From contig NZ_CP009962.1 of NCBI RefSeq assembly GCF_000786695.1, forward strand, positions 2,852,001 through 2,916,000: a stretch of 64,000 nt of DNA. The letters are read 5' to 3'. The notes below the pieces were generated by a model. The model ran no database searches, was not told where the DNA came from, and was given only the letters and a program-made list of their open reading frames with translations. The position numbers and the translations under genes were made by a program. Source of the DNA: Collimonas arenae. GTDB lineage: Bacteria; Pseudomonadota; Gammaproteobacteria; Burkholderiales; Burkholderiaceae_D. This document shows positions 1-8,856 of the stretch, piece by piece (positions within the stretch are counted from its first letter, which is position 1; the number at the start of each line of letters is the position of its first letter).

Positions 1-2507
1 CGGCAGCAGGCGCCAGCGCGGTAGCGGTGGGTGACGGTTCGACTGCCAGCGCGAGCGGTGCAGTCGCGGTGGGTCAGAACGCGACGGCGAGCAATGCGAA
101 TGCGGTTGCACTGGGTTCCGGCTCGGTGACAGCTGCGGCAAATCCGACGGCTACGGGGGCGATTGGTGGCGTAACGTACAACTATGCAGGCACGACCCCG
201 GCGAGCGTGGTGAGCGTCGGTGCGCCAGGTTCTGAGCGCCAGGTGACCAACGTGGCGGCGGGCCAGGTAACGGCGACGAGTACGGATGCGATCAACGGCT
301 CGCAGTTGTTTGCCACGAATACGGCGATCAATAGTTTGTCGACCTCAACCTCAACGGGCCTGAGCACGACGAACAGCAATGTTTCGTCCTTGTCGACAGG
401 GTTGAGCACGACCAATAGCAACGTCACATCGCTATCGACTGGCATTACGTCGTTATCGACGGGCTTGAGTACGACCAATAGCAATGTGGCGGCGTTGTCG
501 ACTTCGACTTCCACGGCAATCAATGCCGCAAAGACACACTATTACAGTGTGAACGACAACGGCACGCAACAAGGCAACTATAACAATGACGGTGCGACGG
601 GCGTCAACGCGCTGGCTGCAGGCACGAATGCGACGGCGGCGGGTGCGAGTGCGGTAGCGATGGGCGATGGTTCTACCGCCAGCGCGAACGGTGCAATCGC
701 GGTTGGTCAGAATGCGACGGCTGGCAATGTGAATACGGTTGCACTGGGAGTGGGTGCACAGGCGACAGGTAGCAATTCTATTGCTCAGGGAACCGGTGCA
801 ATCGCAAATTCAACCGGTGCAATCGCCATCGGCCAAAGCGCGACGGCGACTGGCGGTCAGGCTGTATCGATCGGCGTCGGCAATACCGCCAGCGGCAACG
901 GCGCGGTAGCGATTGGTGATCCGAACATAGCGACGGGAACAGGGGCAGTGGCGATGGGCGCGAATAACACGGCCACCGGTCAGGGCGCGATTGCGCTGGG
1001 GAACAGCAGCAGTGCGGTCGGACAGGGCGCTGTCGCATTGGGTAACAACTCAATGGCAAAAGCTGCCGGTGGATTAGCCTTCGGCGATACGGCAACGGCT
1101 AACAATGCTGGCGATGTGGCGCTGGGTTCGGGTTCGGTCACGGCAGCAGCGATAGCGGCGCCAAGTGCGGTAATCAATGGCACCACCTACAACTTTGCCG
1201 GCGCCACACCGACGTCAACGGTCAGCGTAGGCAGCGTAGGCAACGAACGTACCATCACGAATGTTGCTGCCGGCCGGCTCAGCGCCACAAGCACCGATGC
1301 CGTCAACGGTTCACAGTTGAGCGCGACCAACACTGCGGTGGACAACATTGGCAATACTATCAACAATATCAATAACGGTGGAGGCATCAAATATTTCCAT
1401 GCCAACTCCACCGATCCGGACAGCATTGCGGTTGGCGCCAATAGCGTGGCGATCGGCCCCAACGCAGTTTCCAGCATCGCCAATTCGGTGGCGCTGGGCG
1501 CCAATGCGACGACGGCAGCGGCGGTCGCCGTGAGTTCCGTGACAGTGGGGATGACTACCTTCGGCACCTTCGCTGGTAGTACGCCAGTCGGCGTGGTCAG
1601 CGTCGGTTCTGCCGGCGCGGCGCGCCAGGTGACGAACGTGGCGGCAGGCCAGATCACGGCAACCAGCACCGACGCAGTGAATGGTAGCCAGTTATATTCG
1701 GTAGCCAGCGAACTGAATACCGCGATCACCAACATCTCGAATTTGTCCACCGGACTCAGCACCACTAACAGTACTCTGGGAGGTCTGTCGACGACAATCA
1801 ACAACGCAGGCGGCAAGGCGCCGGTGACATCCAGCGAAGGTAGCAGCTTTGTCGGCAACGTGGGAGCCGCAGGCAGCAATTCGCTTGCGGTAGGTACCAA
1901 TGCTGTTGCTACCGGCCAGAACTCGACTGCCACTGGTCAGGGCGCTGTGGCGAATGCTGCAGCCACAACGGCTACCGGTGCAGGGGCCTCTGCCACAGCC
2001 CCCAACGCTACTGCGGTTGGGGCCGGGACTCAGGCAACGGCGAACAATTCGGTGGCGTTAGGCGCCAATTCGGTGGCCAACCAGGCAAATAGCGTCTCAG
2101 TCGGTTCCGCTGGCAATGAACGCACTATCACGAATGTCGCAGCGGGGGTTAATGCAACTGATGCTATCAATGTCGGACAGTTGAACTCAAGCGTCGCAGG
2201 CGCTGTGACGCAAGCTAATCTGTACACGAATCAGCAAGTTAATCAACTGCAGAGCCAAATCGATCAGAACAACCGAACTGCCACGGGCGGCATTGCGGCG
2301 GCGATGGCTGCAGGAGGCTTGCCGCAGCCGACCGGTCCTGGAAAGAGCATGGTGGCTGTGGCCGGCAGCCGCTGGCAAGGGCAGACCGGACTTGCCCTGG
2401 GGTTATCTACGATCTCTGAAAATAACAAATGGGTATACAAGGCGGCGATCACCAGCAGCAGTGCGGGGCAGACGGGCGGCGTTGTCTCTGCGGGCTATCA
2501 ATGGTAG
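1..2507 (+). CDS. Trimeric autotransporter adhesin (YadA-like), 5' end outside window
   Basis: Surface adhesin of the type Vc secretion family; about 834 residues are visible and the reading frame is open to the left edge, so the signal peptide and N-terminus lie upstream. Head repeats with the AxAxGxxAxA periodicity of YadA/Hep-Hag modules fill residues 1-50, 200-390 and 470-720. Four neck/connector motifs of the form TNVAAG..ATSTDA(I/V)NGSQL punctuate the passenger. Residues about 100-175 contain tandem GLSTTNSNV / SLSTG stalk repeats likely to form a trimeric coiled coil. The last about 80 residues (from NRTATGGIAAAMAAGG to the terminal GYQW) match the four-strand YadA membrane anchor ending in an aromatic residue. 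The next gene encodes an OmpA-type protein, a common arrangement for these adhesins in Burkholderiales. Repeats at DNA level allow copy-number change. Confidence 0.93.
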   Translation, partial: AAGASAVAVGDGSTASASGAVAVGQNATASNANAVALGSGSVTAAANPTATGAIGGVTYNYAGTTPASVVSVGAPGSERQVTNVAAGQVTATSTDAINGSQLFATNTAINSLSTSTSTGLSTTNSNVSSLSTGLSTTNSNVTSLSTGITSLSTGLSTTNSNVAALSTSTSTAINAAKTHYYSVNDNGTQQGNYNNDGATGVNALAAGTNATAAGASAVAMGDGSTASANGAIAVGQNATAGNVNTVALGVGAQATGSNSIAQGTGAIANSTGAIAIGQSATATGGQAVSIGVGNTASGNGAVAIGDPNIATGTGAVAMGANNTATGQGAIALGNSSSAVGQGAVALGNNSMAKAAGGLAFGDTATANNAGDVALGSGSVTAAAIAAPSAVINGTTYNFAGATPTSTVSVGSVGNERTITNVAAGRLSATSTDAVNGSQLSATNTAVDNIGNTINNINNGGGIKYFHANSTDPDSIAVGANSVAIGPNAVSSIANSVALGANATTAAAVAVSSVTVGMTTFGTFAGSTPVGVVSVGSAGAARQVTNVAAGQITATSTDAVNGSQLYSVASELNTAITNISNLSTGLSTTNSTLGGLSTTINNAGGKAPVTSSEGSSFVGNVGAAGSNSLAVGTNAVATGQNSTATGQGAVANAAATTATGAGASATAPNATAVGAGTQATANNSVALGANSVANQANSVSVGSAGNERTITNVAAGVNATDAINVGQLNSSVAGAVTQANLYTNQQVNQLQSQIDQNNRTATGGIAAAMAAGGLPQPTGPGKSMVAVAGSRWQGQTGLALGLSTISENNKWVYKAAITSSSAGQTGGVVSAGYQW

Positions 2508-2592
2508 CCATCTGTTTTTGCGGTTGACACTTCACGCAGCAGGGTGGTGGGAGCCACTCTGCTGCAAACATAGAGCCATTGAAGGGAATAAA

Positions 2593-3405
2593 ATGAACAA
2601 CAAAATAATAGGCCTGCTAGGCGGCATGTGCCTGGCATTTGCGAGCATCAATGCGCTTGCAGCAGACGACGGCACGGTGAAATTCCCGGATGCTGACAGC
2701 GCGTCACTGAAAGAAGGCACATTCGTCAACATTGACAATCTGCGCCAGGTTATCCCTGGATTAAGCAAGAACCAGATGTATGCCTTGTTGCAGGAACCGC
2801 ATTTTAGCGAAGGCGTATTTGGAGTCCGTCAATGGAACTATATTTTTAACTTCCGTACCGGAAAAGGCTATGAATTTGTCAGATGCCAATACCAGGTGCA
2901 ATTCGATGACCACAAGCTGGTGAAGGCCACGTACTGGAAAGACCCGGCTTGCGCGGATTTCTTGAAACAGCCAGCTGCACCCGAAGCCGTCGCTGCACCG
3001 GTAGCCCTCGCCGCGGGTCAGGAAAAATTTGCTCTCTCCGTAGACACCTTGTTTCCGTTCGCAAAATCCAGCCTGGACACCATATTGCCGTCCGGTCGGA
3101 CCGCCTTGGGTGATCTGGCTGCCAAAATCAAATCTCGCTATGTGAGTTTAAGCAAGATAGTGGTGACCGGCTATGCAGACCGTATCGGTTCGCCAGAATC
3201 GAACCAGACGCTTTCGCTGGCGCGCGCCGCCACCGTGCGCGATTATCTGGTGGGACAGGGAATTGAACCCGGTGCATTCAGTGTCCAAGGCCTGGGCGCC
3301 AGCCAGCCGATTACGCAATGCGAGACAGGGAGAACGGCAGCGGTCATCAATTGCCTGCAACCAGATCGTCGCGTCACGATAGATGTTTCTGGCGAAAAGC
3401 GTTAA
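2593..3405 (+). CDS. Outer-membrane/periplasmic BamE-like + OmpA-domain protein
   Basis: A 270-residue exported protein. The ATG at 2593 follows AAGGGAATAAA and starts a clear signal peptide (MNNKIIGLLGGMCLAFASINALAA). Residues about 40-120 resemble a SmpA/OmlA (BamE) fold (NLRQVIPGLSKNQMYALLQ), followed by a short Ala/Pro linker. Residues about 140-265 form an OmpA C-terminal peptidoglycan-binding domain (VVTGYADRIGSPESNQTLS and a terminal CLQPDRRVTI motif). It lies 85 bp downstream of the adhesin in the same direction. BamE/OmpA fusions next to trimeric autotransporters are known in Burkholderia and probably anchor or stabilise the adhesin, so an accessory role is likely but inferred. Confidence 0.88.
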   Translation: MNNKIIGLLGGMCLAFASINALAADDGTVKFPDADSASLKEGTFVNIDNLRQVIPGLSKNQMYALLQEPHFSEGVFGVRQWNYIFNFRTGKGYEFVRCQYQVQFDDHKLVKATYWKDPACADFLKQPAAPEAVAAPVALAAGQEKFALSVDTLFPFAKSSLDTILPSGRTALGDLAAKIKSRYVSLSKIVVTGYADRIGSPESNQTLSLARAATVRDYLVGQGIEPGAFSVQGLGASQPITQCETGRTAAVINCLQPDRRVTIDVSGEKR

Positions 3406-3785
3406 GCAGGGGAGCAGAGTCTGTTTGTGTGACCTTGGAGAATCTGAATCTTATCAAAGGCACGCGGTACACCGCTAATGACTGTAGTGACTAACCGATA
3501 TAACTTTACGAACCGTCTTTCCAGATGGAATGGGGTACCACTACCAACCTAATCTGTGGCCTCGTGATTTTTCGTGGTATAGAAATTTTTCATTGCAGTG
3601 GCTGCTTCGAATTTGATATATCTTGTTACAATACCTCCACCAGAAGAGGTAAACTGTATTGCCCGAGGGAGCTCCGCCGTATGGATCACCTGCATTATTG
3701 AACATCTATCATATAAGTCTGTGTCATAAATGGCAGCATAACTGCCGCTTATATTCGCTACAGATTTGCTCCAAATTCTGTATAT
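3406..3785. other. Intergenic region, no gene supported
   Basis: About 380 bp between the OmpA-type gene and the rhamnosidase. It is AT-richer than the left flank. The short open frames on both strands have no recognisable domain, ribosome-binding site or biased codon use. It probably holds the rhamnosidase promoter, but no convincing -35/-10 pair or operator was identified. Confidence 0.5.
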
Positions 3786-6700
3786 ATGAAAATAAAAAAT
3801 TTGATCGTGGCCATCGTTGCTTTGGCCGTGCATTCGCTTTGCCTAGCAATCAACCTTCCCGAAGAAGAAGGCGTTTTGATCACGAGTACATCAGTCGAAT
3901 ATAGCTCTAATCCCCTTGGCATTGACAATCCGAGACCAAGACTGAGTTGGATTCTCGGCTCCGATGAACGTAATCAAAAGCAGAGTGCCTATCAAGTAAA
4001 AGTGGCGTCGAGTTTGCCATTACTTGCACGGCCAGACATTTGGGATAGCGGAAAAGTTGATACGGATCAGTCGGTATTAGTGCCGTATGGCGGGCCCCCG
4101 TTACTATCACGGACTAGATATTATTGGACTGTTCGGGTGTGGGATTCTCACGGACATACTTCTGCGTGGAGCAAACCGTCATGGTGGGAAATGGGATTAT
4201 TGTCGGAGCAGGATTGGCATGCTCAATGGATCGGACTTGATCGCCCTCTAGCACTTCCCACCGAGCTGAGCAAATACAACGTACCTGCGCTACTCACGCA
4301 AGGCCGGACGCAGGGGCAAAGCTTCATCTCAGACAAACCGTTTACTTCGGCTGCTGCGCTCATCCCTACATTTGTCACAACGAATTCCGGTATGACTCTT
4401 TCATTGTATTTGGGAGGGCCGGATGGTCATTTGATAGCAAGTCAGCGCTTTGACAATCACCCTGACAACGCATGGGCGACACTCAAACTTGACAAGCCTG
4501 CTTTGCCTGGCAAGTATTATCTTGAGGAGTCTGATCCTACTGGCCAGATTGGGTGGTGGAGTTACGATAGAGGGGGCTATAGCTATGGTAAAGCCTATGC
4601 TGATGGCAAACCAACCGCAGGAAATCGCAAGATCCGTTGGGATGTCACGGCCTCGCAAACCAAAGAAGATATTAGCCCGCAGTTGCGTAAGGAATTCTTG
4701 GCAACTAAAGAAATCAAGGCTGCCAGATTATATGTGACTGCGCTTGGATTGTATCAGGCGGAGATCAATGGGCATCGGGTAGGAATCGACTTCCTTGCGC
4801 CCGGGTGGACCAATTATAACAAGCGCGTCCAGTACCAAACCTATGATGTCACTGATTTTGTTCACCCCGGGGAAAACGCTATCGGCGTCACTCTCGCACC
4901 AGGCTGGTACGCAGGAAACATTGGATCGTTTGGCCCTGGTCAATATGGACCCATGCCATATCTTTTAAGCCAATTGGAATTGAGCTATTCAGATGGCAGC
5001 ATTGAACGGATAGTTACCGACAATAGCTGGAAGAGCAAGATAGGACCAATCGTTTATTCTGACCTCATTATGGGAGAGCACTACGATGCTCGCAACGAAA
5101 CTCCCGGATGGAGTTTACCAAATTTCGATGATACCGAATGGAAGGTTGTTGCGGTCAAGCAGGACGTGAGGACTCGGCTAGTTGCCCAGGTCGATCCCCC
5201 CGTCCGTATTGAGCGCGAACTTAAGCCGGTGGCAATCACCGAGAAAAAACCTGGCATGTACATCTTTGACCTGGGCCAAAATATGGTCGGAACTGTGAAA
5301 TTACGCGTTTCGGGAAAGGCGGGGCAAGTGATTTCGATTCGCCACGCAGAAGTACTAAATAGCGACGGCACCTTATACACTGCCAATCTTCGCACAGCAA
5401 AAGCGACTGATGTTTATATTTTGAAAGGAATGGGTGTTGAGGTTTTTGAGCCGTCATTTACTTTTCATGGTTTCCGTTATGTCGAAGTGACGGGCTCTGA
5501 TATTCAACCAGAAATTATCGGTCGCGTATTGCATACCGCCGCGCCCTTCACCATGTCCTTCACAACCAATGTGCCGATGTTGAACCAACTGCAAAGCAAC
5601 ATCACATGGAGCCAGCGCGGTAATTTTCTATCGACTCCGATGGATACTCCGGCGCGCGATGAGCGACTTGGATGGACCGGTGATATCGCTGCTTTTGCTG
5701 GGACAGCAACTTACAATATGGAATCAGCAAGATTTCTCAGCAAATGGCTAACCGATCTTCGGGATACTCAGTCACCTAAAGGAGCCTTTGCGAATGTAGC
5801 GCCAAATGTGGACGGGCTTGGCATAGGCGAAGCCGAAGCAGGTTGGGGGGATGCTGGTGTAACAGTCCCGTGGATCCTATATGAGCGCTACGGGGATCTA
5901 CAAATACTTGAACAGAATTTTGATGCCATGACGAAATGGCTTTTGTATCTGAAAGAAAACAGCACCGACTATCTGAGGCCTGAAACTGGATATGGGGACT
6001 GGCTTAATATCAACGATGAAACACCTAAAGACTTAATCGCCACAGCATTTTTCGCCCATAGTGCCGCAATTGTTGCTAAGGCCGCACGCATTCTGGGAAA
6101 GGATCCAGCTCCCTATGAAGAGTTATTCGCAAAAATCCGTAATACGTTTAATAGCTCCTTCGTCCTTACGGACGGAAAACTCGTAAGTGATACCCAAACT
6201 GCTTATGTGTTGGCTCTATCTATGGATCTTTTACCAACTTCATTGCGAAAGTCAGCTGCCGACCGCTTAGTCGACCTGATAAAAAACAAAGACTGGCACT
6301 TAGCCACTGGATTCCTTGGCACGCCGCAGCTGCTGTTTGCGCTTTCGGAAAACGGTTATACGGATGTCGCCTATCGACTGCTTCTACAGACCAGCTTTCC
6401 TTCTTGGGGTTACCAGATCGATAAAGGTGCCACAACGATGTGGGAGCGATGGGACTCGATTAAGCCAGACGGAGCGTTTCAGGACGAGAGTATGAATTCC
6501 TTTAATCACTACGCATATGGGTCCGTCGGTGAGTGGATGTACCAAAACATAGCAGGAATACGTCTTGGTAGCCCAGGCTTTCAGAAGATCGTCATCAGAC
6601 CTAGTCCCGATGATAAGGTGCGTAATGCCAATAGTCGATATGACTCACCGTATGGCCCGATAGAAGTTCGTTGGATGGAAGACGGGGAGCATTTAAGTCT

Positions 6701-6857
6701 CGACGCAAGCATCCCGGTCAATACTGATGCCGAAATCTGGGTTCCTACTCTGAAAAAGCGGAAGATCAAAGGGGATGGTGCGCAATTCCTTTATGAGAAG
6801 GACAGTTATACGGTCTATCAGGCTGGCTCAGGACAGTATCATTTTTCAGTGCGCTGA
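3786..6857 (+). CDS. Exported alpha-L-rhamnosidase, GH78
   Basis: A 1023-residue glycoside hydrolase expected to release terminal L-rhamnose from plant or microbial glycans. Residues 1-22 form a signal peptide (hydrophobic core LIVAIVALAVHSLCLA). An N-terminal beta domain (EYSSNPLGIDNPRPRLSW, typical of Bac_rhamnosid_N families) is followed by the jelly-roll region around residues 300-450 and the (alpha/alpha)6 catalytic barrel from about 600. The catalytic signature DTPARDERLGWTGD contains Glu626, at the position of the GH78 general acid, and Asp633. SFNHYAYGSVGEWMY is the usual C-terminal barrel motif. Length fits the family. The gene has many AT-ending codons compared with its flanks and has no sugar transporter or other rhamnose gene beside it, which suggests recent acquisition (inference). 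Confidence 0.93.
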   Translation: MKIKNLIVAIVALAVHSLCLAINLPEEEGVLITSTSVEYSSNPLGIDNPRPRLSWILGSDERNQKQSAYQVKVASSLPLLARPDIWDSGKVDTDQSVLVPYGGPPLLSRTRYYWTVRVWDSHGHTSAWSKPSWWEMGLLSEQDWHAQWIGLDRPLALPTELSKYNVPALLTQGRTQGQSFISDKPFTSAAALIPTFVTTNSGMTLSLYLGGPDGHLIASQRFDNHPDNAWATLKLDKPALPGKYYLEESDPTGQIGWWSYDRGGYSYGKAYADGKPTAGNRKIRWDVTASQTKEDISPQLRKEFLATKEIKAARLYVTALGLYQAEINGHRVGIDFLAPGWTNYNKRVQYQTYDVTDFVHPGENAIGVTLAPGWYAGNIGSFGPGQYGPMPYLLSQLELSYSDGSIERIVTDNSWKSKIGPIVYSDLIMGEHYDARNETPGWSLPNFDDTEWKVVAVKQDVRTRLVAQVDPPVRIERELKPVAITEKKPGMYIFDLGQNMVGTVKLRVSGKAGQVISIRHAEVLNSDGTLYTANLRTAKATDVYILKGMGVEVFEPSFTFHGFRYVEVTGSDIQPEIIGRVLHTAAPFTMSFTTNVPMLNQLQSNITWSQRGNFLSTPMDTPARDERLGWTGDIAAFAGTATYNMESARFLSKWLTDLRDTQSPKGAFANVAPNVDGLGIGEAEAGWGDAGVTVPWILYERYGDLQILEQNFDAMTKWLLYLKENSTDYLRPETGYGDWLNINDETPKDLIATAFFAHSAAIVAKAARILGKDPAPYEELFAKIRNTFNSSFVLTDGKLVSDTQTAYVLALSMDLLPTSLRKSAADRLVDLIKNKDWHLATGFLGTPQLLFALSENGYTDVAYRLLLQTSFPSWGYQIDKGATTMWERWDSIKPDGAFQDESMNSFNHYAYGSVGEWMYQNIAGIRLGSPGFQKIVIRPSPDDKVRNANSRYDSPYGPIEVRWMEDGEHLSLDASIPVNTDAEIWVPTLKKRKIKGDGAQFLYEKDSYTVYQAGSGQYHFSVR

Positions 6858-6911
6858 ATCCGGAAGGGCAGGGAAGCCAGTTAGCGTGTTTTAGCGACGC
6901 CACACAGAGCA

Positions 6912-7121
6912 ATGATCCGTCTATTCATGGCGAATCGTGATGACATCCATCGACTGCTGGACGCTTTGAAAAATCTACTAAGTGTCAGAACAGATGCCGG
7001 CCTAGGCAGAAAACTAGTAGTTGCGGGATCAACTACCAGTCATATTCGTCGGGGTTGCAAGAAGATAGGTGTTCCTCTGCTAGTGCGGATGTGTCACACC
7101 ACTGGAATGAGTGTCAATTAA
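6912..7121 (+). CDS. Short HTH regulator-like protein, possibly a remnant
   Basis: A 69-residue frame. From about residue 28 it follows the pattern of small Cro-like HTH proteins of Burkholderiales (DAGLGRKL..AGSTTSHIRRG...GVPLLVRMCHTTGMSV, compare the family pattern DAALARAL.V....ISKIRHG..PVGA.LLIRMHE.TG.S). It ends abruptly after the second half of the domain, whereas relatives usually carry a further tail. A second ATG at 6927 could also be the start. It lies just left of the dif/attL site. The ribosome-binding site is weak, so it may be a decaying gene. Confidence 0.45.
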   Translation: MIRLFMANRDDIHRLLDALKNLLSVRTDAGLGRKLVVAGSTTSHIRRGCKKIGVPLLVRMCHTTGMSVN

Positions 7122-7366
7122 TTACATTACTTAACTGGAGATCGCATCAATAGCCCATGTGTATGACAGTGTTTCACTGTGAACGCCAGCTTCGTGCGTC
7201 TCTACAATACCGCCCAGTCAGCCGTATGTGCCAAGTCTGGTTGAGAACCCGTCGGTATTTGATTTGCTGAAGTCGATACCGGCAATACTACTAGTTGTCG
7301 CGCCTGTCATCAGGGAATTGCTTCAGACACTGACCAAGAGAAACAGACGATATTGCTGGATATGTT

Positions 7367-7394
7367 AGTTTACATAATACAAAGAGTGCCGCGC
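7367..7394 (+). other. attL: left dif-like XerCD site of the inovirus prophage
   Basis: AGTTTACATAA (XerD-arm-like, 7367-7377), central TACAAA (7378-7383), then GAGTGCCGCGC, which does not resemble a XerC arm. The first 17 bases match the right-hand site at 15037 except at one position. The intact XerC half is found only at the right end, as expected when a phage attP with a degenerate XerC arm recombines into chromosomal dif. Confidence 0.8.
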
Positions 7395-7413
7395 TTACCT
7401 TGCATCGTCACGT

Positions 7414-7719
7414 TTAGCTGTGGCTGAACCGTGTGCGGACATACGATGCAAGGGCATTAAAATTTTTCTTGATCTTCTCAGCGGCTGCGATCTGTTTAGC
7501 ATTCTTTTTTCGTAGCTTCGCCTCTTTCGCCAGCATCTTGAATGCTTCTTCAATTCCGATGCCTGCCGCGTTTGCCATCATCAGCGCTGTGTCGTAGTCG
7601 GGTAGGGTCTTGGCTTTTGCGTAGCTTTCCAGTGTTTTCTGTGGCACTCCCCACTCCTTCGCTTTTGCATTGATGGATGCACCATCCAATGCTTTCACTA
7701 TTAAATCAGCGTAATTCAT
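7414..7719 (-). CDS. Phage repressor-like HTH protein
   Basis: A 101-residue protein transcribed leftward, divergent from the phage structural operon. Residues about 5-55 form a HTH-like region (IVKALDGASINAKAKEWGVPQKTLESYAKA), followed by TLPDYDTALMMANAAGI and a Lys/Ala-rich helix. This is the layout of small repressor-like proteins at the left end of Pf- and Ralstonia-type inoviruses. The intergenic region between it and the ssDNA-binding gene holds two 18-20 bp palindromes that are good candidates for its operators. Repressor function is inferred from position and HTH. Confidence 0.7.
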   Translation of the reverse strand: MNYADLIVKALDGASINAKAKEWGVPQKTLESYAKAKTLPDYDTALMMANAAGIGIEEAFKMLAKEAKLRKKNAKQIAAAEKIKKNFNALASYVRTRFSHS

Positions 7720-7739
7720 AGAAATCTTTCATTGGTTGA

Positions 7740-7787
7740 TTAGCCGAATTCAGCTAATATGAACTCACTTAGCCGATTTCGGCTAAG
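7740..7787. promoter_or_regulatory. Two palindromic operators in the phage switch region
   Basis: Two copies of TTAGCCGA(A/T)TTC(A/G)GCTAA: 7740-7757 (arms TTAGCCGAA / TTCAGCTAA, one mismatch) and 7768-7787 (CTTAGCCGA, TT, TCGGCTAAG, perfect 9-bp arms). Centres are about 29 bp apart, close to three helical turns. They sit between the leftward HTH gene and the rightward phage genes. Confidence 0.75.
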
Positions 7788-7850
7788 TAGAAATCTGCTA
7801 GTGAGTAAACAATAGCACATCCATTTAATCCGTCTAGAGGCGAGAAAACC

Positions 7851-8162
7851 ATGAAAAGCAGAATCCAAGTTTTACACGTTGTAACCAATGCAGGCCGTTC
7901 GAAAAAAACTGGTAACGACTACGACATGCGCATGGCGCAATGCATCGTTCATAAGGTTGACGGTGAGGGCGTTGTTGTTCCGCTGGTTGGCGAGTTGTTG
8001 CTCCCAAAGCAGTACATGGACATCAAGCCGGGCCTGTATGACGTTGAATTTGAGGTTGCCATTTCGCAGCAAAAACGCGTCGAGTCTGCTGTTGCGGTCA
8101 TGACCTTGGTGGCTGAGCCTAAGCCTGCTGCAAACGTTTCTCAGGCTCCTAAGGCGGCTTAA
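7851..8162 (+). CDS. Phage single-stranded DNA-binding protein (G5P-like)
   Basis: A 103-residue protein, first gene of the rightward phage operon. The sequence is beta-rich (RIQVLHVVTNAGRSKKTGND, VDGEGVVVPLVGELLLPKQ, IKPGLYDVEFEVA) with an Ala/Pro-rich tail, as in the gene V-type helix-destabilising proteins of Pf- and Ralstonia-type filamentous phages. Its expected role is to coat the progeny plus strand before extrusion. The start ATG follows GAGGCGAGAAAACC. Position directly before the small membrane protein and coat genes supports the call. Confidence 0.75.
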   Translation: MKSRIQVLHVVTNAGRSKKTGNDYDMRMAQCIVHKVDGEGVVVPLVGELLLPKQYMDIKPGLYDVEFEVAISQQKRVESAVAVMTLVAEPKPAANVSQAPKAA

Positions 8163-8164
8163 TT

Positions 8165-8290
8165 ATGACCTCCTTCCTTGTCAAGTCTCAGCTCGATCTG
8201 TTGCGTGATGCGGCCGTGGTTTCAGTGCTTGCCGGTGAGATTATTTTTCTCACGATCAGCTTGGCTGGCGGCATGGCAGGGGAGTGGTAA
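8165..8290 (+). CDS. Small phage membrane protein, 41 aa
   Basis: ATG at 8165 lies 2 bases after the ssDNA-binding gene's stop, and the frame ends directly before the next ATG at 8291. The product has a polar N-terminus (MTSFLVKSQLDLLRDAAVV) and a hydrophobic stretch (SVLAGEIIFLTISLAGGMA) likely to span the membrane. Tight packing inside the operon argues that it is translated. Size and position recall small minor coat or assembly peptides of filamentous phages; no family was recognised. Confidence 0.6.
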   Translation: MTSFLVKSQLDLLRDAAVVSVLAGEIIFLTISLAGGMAGEW

Positions 8291-8545
8291 ATGACCGTCT
8301 ACGTGCTCACCTGTACACAAGACACTGTCCCTGATGTCAGTGTGGTGGGTGCGGCTTCATCTCAGGTGTGTACCGGCACTGTCGGCTATGTCGAGTACAC
8401 GTCTTCCATATTCGTGCCGTTGTCGGTGGCCGATTCCATGCAAATCACTGGTGCTATGGCACTGCTCTGGGGTGCTGCGTGGCTTTTCCGACATCTTACT
8501 TTCTTCATCTCTACTAAAGGAAATTCCCATGAAATCGAAACTTGA
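8291..8545 (+). CDS. Small phage membrane protein, 84 aa
   Basis: ATG at 8291 abuts the stop of the preceding small gene. The product has a Thr/Ser/Val-rich N-terminal half with two cysteines and one transmembrane segment near residues 52-68 (ITGAMALLWGAAWLFRHLTFF). The 3' end overlaps the major coat gene by 17 bp in another frame. Similar small one-helix proteins precede the coat gene in several Burkholderiales inoviruses. A minor coat role is an inference from position. Confidence 0.6.
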   Translation: MTVYVLTCTQDTVPDVSVVGAASSQVCTGTVGYVEYTSSIFVPLSVADSMQITGAMALLWGAAWLFRHLTFFISTKGNSHEIET

Positions 8546-8786
8546 ATTTTTGCGTGCTCTGGCTGCTAAACAGCTTAATCGCGCTACTGCCGCCACCACT
8601 GTGATCGCTGTAACCGCGTCGGCTACCGGCTTGGCGCATGCTGACGGCGGTCCTGACGTGTCGGCTGTCGTGACTTACATCATGGGCGGTCTGGCTGCTA
8701 TCGCGCTGATCGGCGTCGCCAAGATGACTATCGCGGCTGCTCCTGCTGCGTACCAGTCGCTGATGGGTTTTATCAAGAGCCGTTAA
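8529..8786 (+). CDS. Major coat protein (pVIII-like)
   Basis: An 85-residue precursor with a ribosome-binding site AAAGGAAATTCCC before ATG 8529. A long leader (MKSKLEFLRALAAKQLNRAT...) ends in GLAHA, giving a mature protein of about 47 residues beginning DGGPDVS. The mature part has a short acidic N-terminus, one hydrophobic helix (VVTYIMGGLAAIALIGVAKM) and a basic C-terminus (GFIKSR), the hallmark of filamentous phage major capsid proteins. A strong terminator follows 20 bp after the stop, as in other inoviruses. Confidence 0.88.
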   Translation: MKSKLEFLRALAAKQLNRATAATTVIAVTASATGLAHADGGPDVSAVVTYIMGGLAAIALIGVAKMTIAAAPAAYQSLMGFIKSR

Positions 8787-8806
8787 TTCGGTTTCTGTGT
8801 GGCCGT

Positions 8807-8838
8807 GGGGCGGGGCTTGCGCCTCGTCCCTTTTTTTT
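8807..8838 (+). terminator. Rho-independent terminator after the coat gene
   Basis: Ten-base-pair stem GGGGCGGGGC / GCCTCGTCCC (two G-T pairs) with loop TTGC, followed by eight T. It would limit read-through from the highly expressed coat gene into the minor coat genes. Confidence 0.9.
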
Positions 8839-8856
8839 ATCCGATTGGAAAACATC

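Noticed and set aside
1187..1933. 248-codon open frame on the minus strand within the adhesin gene
   Set aside because: Mirror of a highly repetitive GC-rich coding strand; Ala/Val/Leu/Pro-rich with no domain and no ribosome-binding site.
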